Positions 23,454 to 35,592 of a stretch of 64,000 bases of DNA are shown here, in pieces. A model generated the notes under the pieces. The model saw nothing but the letters and a program-made list of their open reading frames with translations, was not told the origin of the DNA and did no database searches. Both the position numbers and the translations under genes were made by a program. Origin of the DNA: Eunapius fragilis (Eukaryota; Porifera; Demospongiae; Spongillida; Spongillidae). Location: positions 1,199,128 through 1,263,127 of the forward strand of contig OY811974.1 of assembly GCA_963681505.1 (NCBI GenBank). Reading direction: 5' to 3'. Positions within the stretch are counted from its first letter, which is position 1, and each line of letters starts with the position of its first letter.

Positions 23454-23739
23454 TACAGCACGGATCTGCATAAAACCATTCACTAAATCATGCATGGTGA
23501 CTCAACTCTGTGTATTACTAATACAGTAGATTGTTTTATTCTGATAAGGCTTCCTTACTTATCGATTTACACTGAGCCATGTAGTTCACTTCCTGAGTTC
23601 CCACACTATCCATCTATATGCAAGTCGGCTACACCTCCATGTTTAGATGGGAGCATTATTACTGGATCATATTTGACCAATAGATTTCTAGCAAAACTGA
23701 TACACATACACCCCTTCCTTCCCTGTCATTTATATGATG

Positions 23740-24420
23740 GAATTGAACCAATAGAACAGTCTACAAACGTGTTAAGGCTTTGCAAGGTATAAAAGTCATT
23801 CACCCGCTGAATAGAGCACTTTGCAAAAAGATTTATAATACTCTGTGGATTCTAGGCTTTGCACGAAAAAGAAAGTTAATCATACTCTCTGTCAGATGGC
23901 AGCGGAAGACCTCAGAGGTTTTTCACCAACAAGGGGTCAGAGGAGGAAGCGGATGGCTACATTCATCCTCCGACTCCTCTCCCTTTCACCTCGCCATCTC
24001 CTGAAGCAGAGCTGCCCCCACCACCACCACCAGTGCTGCCCCCACCGGCGCTCCAACTGGCACCACCAGCGCTGTCCCCACCACCACCACCAGCGCTGTC
24101 CCCACCACCACCACCAGCGCTGTCCCCACCACCACCACCAGCGCTGTCCCCACCACCACCACCAGCGCTGTCCCCACCACCACCACCAGCGCTGTCCCCA
24201 CCACCACCATCAGCGCTGCCCCCATCACTACCAGCAGTGCTGCTCCCCTGGCCCGCCTGGCCAGAACAAGCATGGCGAGGAGGACGGCCCCGAAGAAGAA
24301 GATGGTGTGGGCGAGGACACATCATCATACATTATCATACATTCTACTAATTCTTATAATTATAATAATTATTTAAGACATTTGATTATTGACTATGATA
24401 GGCCGAAAAAAAACTTATGA
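23740..24420 (+). mobile_element. Proline-rich repeat element, copy A
   Basis: The left flank near 23740-23830 reappears inverted at about 52180-52260. Internal frame 24033-24350 encodes repeats of PPPPPALS (24-bp units) and ends LPWPAWPEQAWRGGRPRRRR. A second frame starting at 23896 reads MAAEDLRGFSPTRGQRRKRM. Copies lie at 45300-46010 and 51640-52260 (both minus). Each copy abuts the CAAGTAAATAAAAAC fold-back end. A mobile or repeated unit of unknown class. Confidence 0.6.
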
Positions 24421-24422
24421 AA

Positions 24423-24716
24423 CAAGTAAATAAAAACATTCTCTAACGAGAGAGTTGTTGGTATATAGGATTGACCAATGGTGGTGTAAAAAGCATGGAA
24501 ACAAGAGTGACAGAGATTTGACTGGAAAATTGAAATAGGCTTGTATTTAGCACACTCACAATATAACAGTGCATGCTGGAGTAATGGGCTAAATGTAGGC
24601 CTATTTCAATTTTCCAGTCAAATCTCTGTCACTCTTGTTTCCATGCTTTTTACACCACCATTGGTCAATCCTATATACCAACAACTCTCTCGTTAGAGAA
24701 TGTTTTTATTTCCTTG
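24423..24716. mobile_element. Fold-back (MITE-like) element, best copy
   Basis: Near-perfect long palindrome of 294 bp. It starts CAAGTAAATAAAAAC and ends GTTTTTATTTCCTTG, with arms of about 125-130 bp and a centre with AACAGTGCATGCTGGAG. Relatives at 4529-5068, 16681-16942, 26986-27112 (one arm) and 51233-51522. Confidence 0.85.
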
Positions 24717-24723
24717 TAGATAA

Positions 24724-25990
24724 CCCTGAGTTTATTCATACAATTCATACTCATCCAAATTTGGTTTGCGTTTGTGTACAACAAGCATTGTTTGAGGAGT
24801 TTGATAGGCTACTATTGACTGATTCACCGTCACCACAACTGTTGTCATAGGGCACCACATTCAAGTTGGGCGATTTTTATTTGTCCACATTAGCTTTCCG
24901 TCACATTCTTTTAACCCAGTCTCCTGTCATTCCACTTTGCTTTCTTATGCATGACAGAAAGTTTCAATTATCGCATGATGAACTGTTTAGTATTTGCTGT
25001 AGATTTTCACCTTCATTGCTGAAGACTAGAAAACCCATTGTGAGAACAGGCCCTAGTGAACACAATTAAAACGCATTTATCTTTCACACCTCACTTGAGG
25101 TGTTGGAACCATGTAATTAGGGATGCACGCAGATGGTTAAGTTCTCATGGTGCTAATACTCAAGAAATGCTGTATACATTGCTGATATGAAATCTCTCTT
25201 TCACATCCCATTACTAAATGATTATACAGTAGCCTTAAGCAAAATGACTCGCAAGTGCATGGAGCGCACCATTTCATCAGTACTACATGACTCATATACA
25301 CCCTGACATTGAATCCATAGCCTGATGGGGTATTGAGCCCTGTGGTGTATACAATCCATTTAGTGGAGTAAGAAATAATCAGGCAGAAGGATTTAATCAT
25401 GTGCTTAAAAGTTTGCAGGAATGGGAGGAGGTGCCTGTGGACTGCATGGCACTGTCTCTGCATTATCTCCAAATGTACTATTCACGTGTTGAGAGAGGAA
25501 AACAAGGATCAGGAGAATATACACTTCACCCTCTATTTTCAAGTGTACTTGATTTGCAACTACTGTTGTCTTCAGAAAGTATATATCATCCCCAAAGCAT
25601 CATTGACGTATTATAATTACACACATTGTAAGAATGAAATGAATTCGAATGCTACCCCTGTCTCAAGTAACCTCACACAAATGCAAAGTGCCAGAAACAT
25701 AATTGAAAACAACAAAGTTAGCTTTGATCCTAGACTTCACACATTCACAATTATGGGAACTACTAAACCTCATGTGGTCCCCTTATTCCCTAAGGAAACA
25801 TGCTCATATTCATCTACATCAATATGCTACCATATTTATGGCAGTAAAGCTAAGTATTGGTCAAGATGATGATATCGCTAAATAACATTTCACAACTTTG
25901 AAAGAATGCTAGAAGTCGAAAAGAAAAAACTTCAGGCAGAAAGAGACCCCGACCATGGGATGTTGACGTTGTTCCTGCACTTGATGCACA
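24724..25990 (+). pseudogene. MULE transposase pseudogene
   Basis: Core pieces in shifting frames: FKLGDFYLSTLAFRHILLTQ SPV, PLCFLMHDRKFQLSHDELF, RCWNHVIRDARRWLSSHGA, KSLFHIPLLNDY, WSAPFHQYYMTHIHPDIES, GVYNPFSGVRNNQAEGFNHV, LKSLQEWEEVPVDCMALSLH YLQMYYSRVERG, then IIENNKVSFDPRLHTF, a degraded SWIM-type finger, and RPRPWDVDVVPALDAH at about 25950. The order is that of metazoan MULE transposases (MULE domain, then SWIM, then a basic tail). Several stops and frameshifts make it non-coding. Confidence 0.8.
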
Positions 25991-26688
25991 TGGTATATAT
26001 TGAAATTATAAGGCATGCAATATTTGAAGTATCATTTAAGTGCAGTAATGCACTGTTCTGCTACTATACTTGATAGCAGGAATCGGAAGTCTAGCTAGAG
26101 ACTTCCTTTGACCCCGACTATGAATTAATTAAAATCCCGCGACCCTACCGTAGCTTCGCTCCCGACGATCGGATCGTCTAACTTGTTGCGTCAATCGATC
26201 TAGAAGTCAAAACTGAGTAGTTTCGTTTTTGTTTCACGTCGTAGAACCGCGTGGTTGTCGAGAACGAAAAATACTGCTGTCCTCGTTCCCCTTCTAAAAA
26301 TAATGGGCGGGTCGTCTTCTGCTTCTGCTTTTTTGGGAACTCATAACTCGGGACAGGAACACTTTTAAGCAATGAAAATTGCACCAATAGATTTAGAATT
26401 AGCTGGAGGACTCGATTTGATACACAAAAGCCTTAAAGTCTATATACGGTCTTATCAAGTCTAATTAAGCACTAGAAAATTTTCACAATACGTCTGGATT
26501 GAAAGGGGGAAACCTGCGATGCAACAGTGATTTGGGTGTTAACAAACATCTGCACTCGATCTGCACGCAAACTTTTAAATTTATTTCTAATCACCGACAT
26601 TCAAGACGGTATGATAGGTATCCAATCGTCACCTCCATAATATGTTGAATAAACCCACGACACATTGCAGTTCCATCTTCAGGGTTAT

Positions 26689-26743
26689 CGCTCGCTGCCA
26701 TTATGAGCCTGTTATATGCACAGGCTCACAATGGCAGCGAGCG
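26689..26743. repeat. 24-bp-arm hairpin
   Basis: Arms CGCTCGCTGCCATTATGAGC and the following CTGT pair with ACAGGCTCACAATGGCAGCG AGCG around a 7-base loop, 23 of 24 positions. GTTA occurs on both sides, so it may be a small insertion. Confidence 0.75.
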
Positions 26744-26985
26744 GTTAGCCATTATCGTACAGATCTAGACAGGTACACACAGCGCCAGTCATAGAGCGAG
26801 GGTAGTTTTGCGGGGGCGGATACTTCCCCAAACTAAATTTCCCAATGAAAACGATTGAATGTACGTGCGAAGGTATAGGTTGCTTGCATGCGGAAGCAAA
26901 TGCAGTGTATTAAATTATTGTCTGTTAATTCGAAAGTATCATGCTTTTGTGGCTTAAAAAGTGCGAAAGTTGCAAAGCAGCTGTA

Positions 26986-27112
26986 GGACTATTACATTTT
27001 CCCTTCTGATAAAACTTGTTTCCTTGCTTTTTACACCAGTATACTATTTGCCTGCAAAAACCTATATCCCACCAACTTTCTCAGAGAGAATGTTTTTATT
27101 TACTTGTAACAA
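26986..27112. mobile_element. Solo right arm of the fold-back element
   Basis: Matches only the second half of the family (GGACTATTACATTTTCCC to GTTTTTATTTACTTG). It ends 21 bp before the acceptor of the exon at 27133. Confidence 0.65.
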
Positions 27113-27132
27113 TTTGATGTTGTTGGTTACAG

Positions 27133-27592
27133 ATTTTAACTCTACCAGAAACATAGAGAGAGTGCAACCTGATGTTACAGTTGTTCCAACAGGCAGCACA
27201 CTTTCTGGTAGGCATTTGAATAACTTTATGTGATATCAAAAGTGAAGTAACTCTGCTTGCAATTACTCCTTTTGTTGCCTAATGCAGGTGCCAACAAATT
27301 CGAGGTCAGAGGTGAAAAGTCAGATCAGGTTGTTATAGAGCCAGATCAAAATAATGCAGCTGTACTTTCCGATGAACGCTTTTCTCCTGTTAAAAAAGAG
27401 GCTAATGATGAGATACTCGTAGCTCCAGGTCTACCAGAAGAATCCCACTTATCTGTTGATCAATGCTCAAACCTTAAGACTGACTCAGCAAAAAAATTTA
27501 ACATAGACGAAACCAGAAATCAGTGTGGCTTAAGTAGAAATGAGGCGGCTTTTAAACTAGAAGTTGCTGTTCGTACAAAAAAAGCCAATTGA
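27133..27592 (+). CDS. 3'-terminal two exons of an unrecognised gene (partial)
   Basis: Exon 27133-27207 (TTACAG before, GTAGGC after) and exon 27288-27592 (AATGCAG before) join in frame through a Gly codon and end at TGA. The encoded 126 residues are acidic and hydrophilic: FNSTRNIERVQPDVTVVPTG, KFEVRGEKSDQVVIEPDQNN, KKEANDEILVAPGLPEESHL and FKLEVAVRTKKAN. No domain recognised. Upstream exons were not found, partly because a fold-back arm sits just before. It could be the tail of a real gene or a stranded fragment. Confidence 0.5.
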
Positions 27593-27909
27593 CCAACCCT
27601 CTGTCTTTGTCAGTTTCTCTGTAACTTTCCCTTCGATATCAGCAGATTTCAAATTCTTACCATACGGGCATCTTTCGCTTTAGCTACTCGCATTCTTTTA
27701 ACAGAAGCACTAGCGCCTACACACTTAGCAATTGACTGGAGCATAACATGAGAAATGAAAAGGTACAATACGTACATGAATGGGTTAATGTTAAGGAGAG
27801 AAGTAGAAAAGACAGGAATGGCAGGGACCGCCTGAACTGTTTCCTTGTGCCCCTCCCTCCATTAGTCACACCTACCGTCAGAAGCCTGATGTTCATTTAT
27901 GTTGGTCAG

Positions 27910-28133
27910 TTGAACATCATCCAAAGCCGGTACACCTTGGGTATATCCTTGCTGGAGGATGACAATGGAGTGTTGGTGGATGCACTCAGATCTGAACACA
28001 CTGCTTGGGCCATCTTCCAGAGGTGGACTTCTGGTACTGGAAGGAAGCCTACATCATGGAGGACACTGGTTGATGTCCTTAGACAGTGGCCAGTGGGCTG
28101 CACAGCTGATGCCATTGATGCTTACTGTGGAAG
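27910..28133 (+). CDS. Death-domain exon (partial gene)
   Basis: Bounded by GGTCAG (27904-27909) and GTAGAG (28134), open throughout. It encodes YTLGISLLEDDNGVLVDALR, AWAIFQRWTSGTGRKPTSWR and TLVDVLRQWP. The pattern is that of the Death domain fold: the LG start, the WxxxTG(R)xPT(S)WxxLxDxLR helix 4-5 signature, and a final helix with ADAIDAYC. Death domains join receptors to kinases and caspases in innate signalling. No flanking exons could be assigned, so the parent gene is unknown; it may be intact outside the window, or a remnant. Confidence 0.6.
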
Positions 28134-28932
28134 GTAGAGTTACGTCATATTTATTTACTATCTGTCAGATTGTACCATTTCTATGTCCCAAGGACCAGTG
28201 ACCCATCCTCATAGCTGCTCCTCATTAAGTACTGGTGTGTGCTATCTCACCTCCGGCAAGTGTGTGCATGTGTGTATATGTAGCTTACATGCTATTAGTG
28301 CTGTCTGTATATGCATATTAGTGCTGACTGCATGTGTCATACAGTGTAGTGTATTTGAATGATGTATGCACAGTTTATTGGATACTTTAAAACTCCACCA
28401 AATACTAAATGTGTTATTAAACATGTATATCAATACGCTATATTGCCAGGTAGGATAGGGCACCCAGTCAAAAACCAATGTCTAAACCCTCCTGCATGTG
28501 CCTACTCTGTAGGAGTCGCATATACATGGCAACATCTGTGTATTTAATATTGAAAGCAGTCATATGGCTTGCATGCCAGAAAATACAATTAAGGGTGGGG
28601 ATGACTTCCCTTGCTCCTACTCCTACTCCTCCTCAGATGAAAATCCACTTGGTTCTATAGGACTGGGGAGAAGACTGGGGGGAGGGGGGGGGGGGGGGGG
28701 GTCCCTCTTTCCATCTTAATTATCCCGCAGGTCCTACTCTGGTCGAAAGCCTCTATACTCTCACGTGAAACACCTACGTTTTACAGGCGAGTACTATTAT
28801 ATGGCCAGCCTGAAAGGTCATGAATACCGTTCCTAGTAGTAATACTATTTCGGGGCTGTCCCTACTTCTATTTGTACGGTGGTGACGTTGAGGCTTTGAC
28901 AAAGGGAAACGGTCGATGGAGGTCTGATTACT

Positions 28933-31900
28933 ATGGTACTCAATGCAATCATCGCGTTATTTCTCACGCTCAGCGCGGGTAAGCTGTCCCCCCCCCCCCC
29001 GAAAACCCGGGCCTCAAAATTAACAGACCCCTCTCACCTTAGTATCCTAACCCTTACATTATTTTCTTGTACGGCAGTGGCCGAAAATACAGGAGATCTG
29101 AGAACGGCTGGAGTTGGTTATACCAAAAGCGCCGGAAGGCTGGAAATATTCATGGCAGTGAGTTCGTCGTCTGGTTCGTGGGGTACAGTCAGCTTCGTCA
29201 ACTTCACCAAAGAGGCTGCGGACGTGGCCTGTCACCAGCTGGGATACTCGGGGGCTGTGATGTTCGATCTCGCCGTCAAGTACGCACGTTGCATGGCGAC
29301 CGGATATCTATACGATCACACTCTACTGTACAGTACTTAGAAATGGCCTGCCGAGGAGGGACGGGGGCGGGGGGTTGGGTAGACAGGTACGTTGTACAAA
29401 AACAGGTAGGTTTGCTCTGGTGGTGGTGGTGGATGGGAGAAAAGTGATATTAGCGATTTCATTCATTTTTGTAATGCATGGCGGTGTGTGATGCATGGGT
29501 TAACATGTAAATCAGGTGGTCTGGTAAGAGCATGGGGGGGGGGGGGGGGTAATTGCCCAGATGCGGATTATCCCTAGACTATTTTTTATTCTATTTGCAG
29601 GTTTAATAGCTGAGCGTGTTATTCTACATACTGCGTGATTATTACCCAATGCTGAACAGTATTTCTATAAATTGACTATAATCTCATTTCAGTTAAGCCA
29701 CTTACACTTTAAAAGCATAAATTATACAAGCGTCCACCTCTATTTTATTCTATTGCATAGAATAAAAGCTACAAATTTTTACCATCTATGTATCCCCATA
29801 ATTGCACTGCCTTAGTTCCGCTACAGCTTCCGCTCTTAACATTTGTGTTTGGGATTCTATTTGTAGTGTGATGCTGTATACAATATCTGTGCACTGGATG
29901 TCTCAAAGAAACGTGGTTTTCACGATATTCTAAGTTAAAGTTTTGTAATTCTATTTTTTATTCTATTTGAGAGTATTTAGGGCTATAAAGGGTGTGAAGT
30001 TACATAATGGAATAACCAGACATATGTACATATGTATATTATGTCATATGTATGTACATTATGCAATATATACCCAAGGTTCAAAAAGGGGGGGGGGGGG
30101 GGGGGGGGGGGGGGGTGAGGGCATCAACAGTATCTATAAGGGGGTGAATACAAAGCACTGGATCTGTAGTTGAACATTCTATATCCAACTTCCTGTAATG
30201 GCAGAAGTTAATGTAATGGGTTATCCCAGAGGCTACTCCATTCAAATACCATACAGGAGTGCGAATGGAAAAATAGTTATTAACGGTGGTTAGCTCAAAA
30301 TATCCAGGGGATTTATTAACTGCCCAGGGTAATTTATTGTTGTGTCATCCATAACCCCTGTACGGGCATTAAATGGAATAGCCCAATGTGCACACAAGTT
30401 ATCCCTTCATCTGTGGGGCTGTCCCTCCATGGTACTTTAGTTTTACATACTAATTTCAGTACTCTTGTCCCAATGGCCCAACCCCCTAACCCTTGAGGGG
30501 GTTCCCCACCCTAGAGGGGTTACATAGTACAGGTGGTGGTAACACACATGAATGAATCTCTTACCTCCTTCCACCAAGGTCGTATAAAGTTGGCACAGGT
30601 CCAGTATGGCTGAGTGGTCCAAACTGTACTGGGGACGAGCTGCACATCCTTCGCTGCCATTGGAATGCCTCACCGTGCAGTCCTGCCTGTACCCACAACG
30701 ACGATGTGGCCGTCCAGTGCAGTATGTTACCATGGTGAATGGGAGGGGGGGGGGGCTGGGGGCTGGGGGGGTCACTTATAATGAACCTTTCTCACATAAG
30801 ATTCGGAATGTGATAGCAAAGCTTAGCTTTGATAAGTTAATTTTATTCATATTATCATGGCTGCCACTGGATACTATCATTGGTTTATTGTAGTTTCCTC
30901 TTTTCTATGGGAAAATAATTTGATGCTTCAGTGTGAGAGTCTGCCTATATATACATGTATTTGACATGATTCTTATGCATTGAAAGTGGACTGCATGTCA
31001 CAGAGTATAAGCCTGTTTTTAATTACAATATTATAGTGGATCGTATCAACTATCTCTGATCGTATATAAGGCGTTCGCAACATGGCGCGAAGGCGTGTGG
31101 TTTGATCGCCTATCTACTACTACATTTTTTAGGGTCACAATATGAAACACCATATTCATACATCAGCCCAAAATCATTGCGGATGGTTATGATTAGTGGC
31201 TAATTATATATAAGATTGCATCAAACCCACAAGTACGAACATTCGCCAAAAAAGCGATCGTTATACATAACAAGCCTCATGGACGATCCATTACTGTAGC
31301 TGTGCATTTCGGTGCAACGTCACCACATATTTGTTTGTCCTGGGGAAACTGCTTAATATATAAGTAGAAGCACTTTTTAAAAACTTTTTATTTTGCAATT
31401 GAGAGGAAACTCCTAGTCACGTGAAGTCACCATTACGTCACGTGACAGGGCTCTGCTGCAGCACATTAATGACCCAAGTGACCTGCGTTTTGTCCAATAG
31501 GTACAACATTCGTGTGGGATAACCCCTACGAAGGCTCCGTACGCATAGAGGGGGCGACCATGTCTACGGGGACCGTGCTGGTTTACCTGAGGAGCATGTG
31601 GGGAGGTGTGTGTGCTGACAACTTCACTTCTGCCGAGGCAGACTCCGTTTGCAGGCAGCTAGGGTACACAGACTCCAATGGATTCTACCCATCAGGGTGG
31701 GTGTATACCAGCACGCAAGGCAAGGTAGTAAAGAGACCCGTTGTGGTCTAGGTACTGTGGTCTGCCTGCAATCTGGGTACATAATGACCTTCTGGACTGA
31801 AATTATACATTATTGAGTTGCGCTGTTACAGGTTCATGTTTTTTTTTAAACCTCCTCCTACCGCCTTCCAAATCCACTACCATTCACTTAGTTCATAGTA

Positions 31901-32171
31901 GGGGGTAGAGGAAGAGTGATGGGGAGGAGGTGGAAGCATTTTGCCTCATGCAGATATGTTCTTACCATCAGGGACAGCGGTGGTATATGGTTGAAGACAT
32001 TTGACTGTATCGAAACAGAAGCGTGCTTTACAGACTGTTACAGCTACCCTGCAAACTCAGCCTGGATCACAGACTGTTCCTCTGGTTTAGTTGGTGTATC
32101 CTGTGGTATGTGCACTGAACCATGATCACAATAGAGAATGTGACTTGCTATGTGTATGTGTGTGTGTGTGT

Positions 32172-32210
<39 letters not shown>

Positions 32211-33166
32211 GGACTCCCATGACGCATGTCATTGCGATATCCATCTCATGCACATATGTTCATATTTCAGAATACATCAGTGACAACCAATCAGCTGGAG
32301 CTGACTGCCACATTGTGTTGAACGTCTCCTCGACGTTTGTGCCCACACCCACAGCCACACCCATTTCTTCAGAACTGCTGACGATATCTCAAACCTCACA
32401 GTCTATGATGTCATCACAGTGGATGACATCACCAGGTGCCACTCCCTCGTCATCAACTAACTCACCAACACCTTGCACCATGATGAGGTTAATTAATTAC
32501 TTGTGAGAGGATCAGTGGTGAGGGGAGTGGTTTGAGAGTTATTAAAATGGGGCACTGGACCACATAATTAGGAACAGACAAAAGGGGGGAGAGAATGGGA
32601 GGGAGATTGGTGGATAGTGAAGGGAGAGGGGTGACTAGTGGAGATGGGAGAGAGGGGTGACTAGTGGAGATGGGAGAGAGGGTGACTAGTGGAGATGGGA
32701 GAGAGGGGTGACTAGTGGAGATGGGAGAGAGGGGTGACTAGTGGAGATGGGAGAGAAGGGTGACTAGTGGAGATGGGAGAGAGGGTGACTAGTGGAGATG
32801 GGAGAGAGGGGTGACTAGTGGAGATGGGAGAGAGGGGTGACTAGTGGAGATGGGAGAGAGGGGTGACTAGTGGAGATGGTGGGAAGTGCTTACTGTGCTC
32901 TTTGTTCTCCCCACCTGAATTATCACTGTCACAGTACTACATGTACACAATCACCTATCACCTCCACATTGTCACCTTCCCACCTCCCTCTTGGATTACA
33001 AGACATTTTTCTGCCCACGGTGCTCAGTTCTGCAGCAGTGCTGGTGCTGGTGGCATCTGCGACAGTCTTTGTCACGTGCTGCGTAGTTTACAGGAAGCGT
33101 GCAAATGGACGCCGGAGATATAGCAGACTTGGACCGAGCATCATGACACGTTCAGTGGAGCTGTGA
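28933..33166 (+). CDS. SRCR receptor gene 1 (type I membrane protein, two SRCR domains)
   Basis: Seven exons proposed: 28933-28978, 29078-29279, 30579-30721, 31501-31696, 31972-32105, 32271-32435, 33003-33166 (1050 nt, 349 aa). All junction phases agree (1,2,1,2,1,1). Signal peptide MVLNAIIALFLTLSA. SRCR domain 1 (about 24-130: AGRLEIFMAVSSSSGSWGTV, DVACHQLGYSGA, CTGDELHILRCHW). SRCR domain 2 (about 139-240: GSVRIEGATMSTGTVLVYLR, GGVCADNF, SVCRQLGYTDSNGF, WITDCSSGLVGVSC). Short Thr/Ser/Pro stalk, one membrane segment (TVLSSAAVLVLVASATVFVT) and a basic tail RKRANGRRR. Each SRCR domain is split by an intron. The exon 6 donor (CCAG/GTGCCA) was chosen because it keeps the membrane exon in frame. 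Reading on to the TGA at about 32504 would give a secreted form. SRCR domains bind ligands outside the cell. Confidence 0.82.
29540..30118. repeat. Long G-runs in intron of SRCR gene 1
   Basis: G homopolymers near 29536-29550 and 30088-30115 in the second intron. No other feature seen in this intron. Confidence 0.8.
32152..32210. repeat. (GT)n microsatellite
   Basis: In the intron before the stalk exon of SRCR gene 1. Homologous to 10155-10231 but shorter. Confidence 0.95.
32620..32880. repeat. 26-bp minisatellite
   Basis: About ten near-identical units containing GTGACTAGTGGAGATGGGAG in the last intron of SRCR gene 1. Absent from the SRCR duplicate, where homology stops at about 11650, just before this position. 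Confidence 0.95.
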
Positions 33167-33169
33167 TGT

Positions 33170-34135
33170 GTGTGCAGTGTACATGTGAGGTTATGTGCAA
33201 TAATCGTTTATCAATAATATTTGTACATATGTCAGAGGAAGATGCAATAGCCTATATTCCAGTCAAGGGTGATGGAACCACTATGGCTGCTCCAGCCACA
33301 TCACCATACCATAGTTATTAGTGGGGGGGAGGGGGGGGTAGCCTATTTGTGCAAATATACATCAATGTAATATTGGTTATTGGCCACACCCACTTTATCT
33401 TACTTTTCATCGCCACTACCGGTAGAATGCATCTCCTTCATATTGGTCACTGGCAAAATTGCATAGTTACAAATTGCCTAACAAAGGAAAATACCTGACA
33501 AACAACAATTAAAAGCTAATAGTCAGCGACAGAACATCTGTAGAGGATGGCTGTGGCATTAGCTCTAACTAGGTTGAGGTTCAGCCCACCATGGCCATAT
33601 TGGATCAATAGGACTTGGCCCTGTTGGAGCTGGTCACAAAGCGAGTGAAAATGATGACTCCATTGCTTGTGCCCCCCAAGCACCAAATGCATCAACCACC
33701 ATGAGAGGACGCAAACCCGCCTTAGCTCCTTGCATTTGGCATCATCTCTCCTAGGTAGCTCTGGCAGCCTGACCTGCTACTAGTCAATTATTACAAGTTA
33801 TAAAACTCTGTAAATATTATTGTGCAGATTACAAAAATATATACATATGTAGTAATTATAAACCTCTTCAGCAACCCCCCCTCCCCCCCCCCCCCCCCCC
33901 CCCCCACTAGTAGAAGTAAAATGTTCCTCAGGTGAAGGTTGCATGGCCCCTTTGTACAGCCACTGAAAGGCACTAGAGCAGTTAGCTGTAGCTTCTGGTG
34001 TTGCCGGTTGTGGCTGATAACCTGTGACCTAGTTCTTTAAGGGAGGTCAAAGGAAAGAGGACCAAGTACTCCTGATGTTTCAAATGCAATGGCAATGAAA
34101 CATATGCCTTGATGTCCCTCCAAATATGAGTACTT
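33170..34135. other. No recognisable gene; poly-C run
   Basis: Follows the stop of SRCR gene 1 and probably includes its 3' UTR. A C-run with an A/T-rich flank lies near 33875-33905. No exact AATAAA noticed close to the stop. Confidence 0.4.
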
Positions 34136-34139
34136 GGCC

Positions 34140-34960
34140 TTTTTCAAGTCCTCTGTCCGACTAGCGACAGCACATGCTGCCATAGTGGACTGTGCCAGGT
34201 GAGAGAGGAAGCACAGGTGTCAGAACATGTGGCATCCCAAACAAAAAGGTTACCGCTCGTCCACGGGACCGTTGTGATCCTATCAGGATGCTTCCCATCA
34301 GAGTGGTTAGGCCCGTGCATGGGTTCTAGTCTGGATGGGATGTGAGAAATGGTCAAGACTCAATGGACGATGTCACATAGAGTGGCATGACGATAGTGAC
34401 GATCAGTACTGAAACGGCAACTGAGAGCATGTAGTCTAAACTGGTCAACTGCTGCACCACAATGCTGATATGAATGTGGACTGCACAAAGGTACTGCAAG
34501 GTACCAACTGCCACTCCAATTGTCTCGCTGTCCGCTCTTAGGTTCAGTGCAGAGATAGGGACTCCATGAGGCAGCAGACCACCAGTAGATGGGCCCTAGT
34601 TGAGGCACCAGACTACCAGTAGATGGGCCCTAGTGACGGCATGGTCTGCTGAGTCTGCTTCTACTCCATGCCTTCTGCGAATAGGATGCCTAGTCCTGAG
34701 GAGGAGATTGCTGATAGCCCCTTGACCACACGGAGATAGCTGTGTCCTTGTGAAGCAGGTCTGTGGAAATGAGACATGGTGGTAGTATCCTGTGGACAAG
34801 GTTCTGAGAGCTGTGTGCAGAAGCAAGGGAAGCTGATGGAGCAGCACTTTGAATGCCCAGGCTCCCACATTGAACTGGAAGTGTGACTTGGGCCCAGGCT
34901 GCTTCATCAAGGCAGGTGTTGGTGATGCAAAGAATTTTTCTGAGCTCATCATCATAGCAT
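34140..34960 (-). pseudogene. Retrotransposon reverse-transcriptase C-terminal fragment
   Basis: Reverse-strand pieces read RLHALSCRFSTDRHYRHATL CDIVH, then SRLEPMHGPNHSDGKHPDRI TTVPWTSGNLFVWDATCSDT. This is the cysteine/histidine-bearing tail common to a large non-LTR RT family in cnidarians and sponges (SCRRSTGRHxRHxxIN, SRLEP, SDGKRPDG, VWDATCPDT). Upstream frames carry remnants of the GGLGIRSA region. Several frameshifts, inactive. Confidence 0.75.
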
Positions 34961-35592
34961 AGAAGTCAGTGTGGGTGAGAGAAAACGGGATACATTATAT
35001 TGGAATGGCATAGTGCCGTGGAGGGGGCCCACAGAGGCAGGTCCAGAGGGGGTTGGGCAGCCCTTCAATAATATTATTTATACCAAGCAATTAATTATGT
35101 CAAACCCCCCCCACCCCCCACCCCCCCTTCTCACTTGCCATGTCCCTCCCCCCTGGTATGTCCACCATTGCCCTAAGGTGTATGTGTGGGTGGGGTACGT
35201 TTTAGGTTTAGGCTTATTTGGGTAATTGTTGGTGGTGTACTAGGTGATCTTGGTGGATAGGGTGCATTATTTAAAATTAATCAGCTTTACTCAATTAGTG
35301 GGAAGTGCAACAGAATGAAGCACGTGTTACTGTCACATGCAAACGTCTATCCCATCAGGAGAGAGAGGAATCATTAAATTAACACTGTAATTGCATGGAT
35401 ACGATGACATCTCTATGGTTGGAAATTATACAAATAAGATGGGCAAGGTCATATAGTAATACCATCACATTACACAGTGAATTTATCAATCATGCCATCT
35501 AGCCACACACACTTGCCCACTCTCTTCCATGCATCACCCTGCATACACCAAAACACACAAAACAGCAACACAAACATATATTTCCTCTGCAG

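Noticed and set aside
23845-24420. His/Cys-rich protein (HHHHQRCP repeats) as a metal-binding gene
   Set aside because: It is one frame of a GC-rich minisatellite. The other copies at 45.6 and 51.7 kb do not preserve this frame, whereas the proline-rich frame and its basic end are shared.
26640-26760. Structured RNA gene from the 24-bp hairpin
   Set aside because: No conserved RNA motif or promoter seen; a small inverted-repeat insertion is the simpler reading.
32498-32510. Splicing of SRCR gene 1 at ATGAG/GTTAAT into the membrane exon
   Set aside because: That donor is phase 2 and would put the last exon out of the frame that encodes the membrane segment. The donor at 32435 keeps it.
32620-32880. 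CRISPR-like regular repeat
   Set aside because: Contiguous 26-bp minisatellite without unique spacers, inside an intron of a eukaryotic gene.
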